Shown here: positions 63,386 through 64,000 of the stretch, piece after piece | How the letters are laid out: each line of letters begins with the position of its first letter | Position numbering within the stretch: position 1 is the stretch's first letter | DNA from: Chloroflexota bacterium | GTDB taxonomy: Bacteria > Chloroflexota > Anaerolineae > CG2-30-64-16 | NCBI GenBank assembly: GCA_026389845.1 | Contig: JAPLHB010000152.1 | Span: forward strand, 1 to 64,000 | Direction: 5' to 3' | Length of the DNA stretch: 64,000 nt | Program-made: the position numbers and the translations under genes | The notes under the pieces: generated by a model | What the model saw: only the letters and a program-made list of their open reading frames with translations | Database searches by the model: none | What the model was told of the DNA's origin: nothing

Positions 63386-63838
63386 GTGTTCAACGGCGAG
63401 TACGAACACACACTGGACGAAAAGGGACGCGTTTTCCTGCCCGCGCGCCATCGGGAGGCATTGGCGCCGGTGGTCATGGTGGGCCGCGGGTCAGACGGGC
63501 AAGTGAACGTGTATCCCAAGCCGTTGTGGGAGGCCATGGCCGAACGCGTGCGACAAGCTATCCAGGCCGGCGAGGATTCCGTGGCCATCCGCCAGACCAG
63601 CCGGCTCTTGTTCACCGCAGGCGAGTGTGAGATTGATCGCCAGGGACGCATCGTCATCCCGCCGCTGCTGCGCCGCTACGCCAACCTCGACACCGAGGTA
63701 GTCATCCTCGGCAACAATGACCGGCTGGAAGTCTGGAACCGCGAACGGTGGCAAGAGGTGTGCACAGAGACCATGTCACAGAACCGGGGGCGAAGCGATG
63801 ACCCCAAGCAGGTCGCCAAACTCGGCCTGAGCCTGTAA
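63386..63838 (+). CDS. mraZ: Transcriptional regulator MraZ
   Basis: A 150-residue protein with two SpoVT-AbrB-type DNA-binding repeats: [21 protein letters not shown] at the start and [19 protein letters not shown] in the second half. MraZ forms rings and represses the division and cell-wall (dcw) cluster. GTG 63386 is chosen by family alignment; the upstream ATG at 63320 would lie in the operator. Followed by rsmH after 2 bp. Confidence 0.92.
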   Translation: MFNGEYEHTLDEKGRVFLPARHREALAPVVMVGRGSDGQVNVYPKPLWEAMAERVRQAIQAGEDSVAIRQTSRLLFTAGECEIDRQGRIVIPPLLRRYANLDTEVVILGNNDRLEVWNRERWQEVCTETMSQNRGRSDDPKQVAKLGLSL

Positions 63839-63840
63839 AC

Positions 63841-64000
63841 GTGATCCACATCCCCGTCCTCCTGCCGCAAACCATCGGTGGGCTGGCGCTGCAACCGGAT
63901 GCCGCCTGCATTGATGGCACGTTAGGCGGCGCCGGACATGCCGAGGCGCTGTTGGTCGCCACCGCGCCTGGGGGGCGCCTATTAGGACTGGACGCTGATC
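63841..64000 (+). CDS. rsmH: 16S rRNA (cytosine-1402-N4) methyltransferase RsmH, start only
   Basis: The first 53 residues are in the window and the gene runs off the right edge. [17 protein letters not shown] and [16 protein letters not shown] are the opening and SAM motif of RsmH (MraW). It starts with GTG 2 bp after mraZ, the standard dcw order. Confidence 0.9.
   Translation, partial: MIHIPVLLPQTIGGLALQPDAACIDGTLGGAGHAEALLVATAPGGRLLGLDAD

Overview
The window looks like chromosomal DNA of a Chloroflexota bacterium, probably of the Anaerolineae. This is inferred from the ribosomal and RNA polymerase gene order, long lineage-type insertions in RpoB and RpoC, high GC, and many short palindromic and heptameric intergenic repeats. 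No rRNA, tRNA or CRISPR array was seen.

Left part (1-19.7 kb): accessory genes among transposon remnants. It holds an IS4-type transposase tail, a 112-bp palindromic element with a matching empty site elsewhere in the window, two nitroreductases, a CHAT (caspase-like) protein, small membrane proteins and a methyltransferase. A sugar-use block (GH127 glycosidase, MFS transporter, GH2 glycosidase) follows, then a small membrane protein with a two-component system, a flavodoxin-like reductase and a DNA glycosylase. A consensus sigma70 promoter at 17.2 kb is followed by a 40-bp-periodic hairpin array and a two-domain C_GCAxxG_C_C redox protein.

Middle part (19.7-30.7 kb): an island that is visibly more AT-rich from about 20 to 27 kb. 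Three integron attC recombination sites are present without an integrase in the window. Between the first two lies the most interesting locus: a nucleosidase protein and an NB-ARC/WD40 (STAND) protein that share the same N-terminal domain, which looks like an effector-associated (death-like) adaptor. A GlpA-like flavoenzyme sits between them. This suggests a sensor-effector conflict system that signals through homotypic adaptors. The next cassette carries an Imm5-like immunity protein. A GH5-like glycosidase, a methyltransferase and a PIG-L deacetylase follow.

Right part (30.7-63 kb, minus strand): mogA, then, in transcription order from the right, rpoB-rpoC, rpsL-rpsG-fusA, tuf-rpsJ and the S10/spc/alpha ribosomal clusters down to truA-rplM-rpsI. 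infA is missing from its usual place. Consensus-like promoters are visible before rpoB, rpsL and tuf. The rpoB leader carries an intrinsic terminator (attenuator), and the fusA terminator overlaps the tuf promoter. Nearly every intercistronic gap over about 60 bp is filled by a heptamer-based inverted repeat. At the far right, divergent from rpoB, mraZ (with a promoter and three 10-bp-spaced GTGG boxes) and the start of rsmH begin the division/cell-wall cluster.
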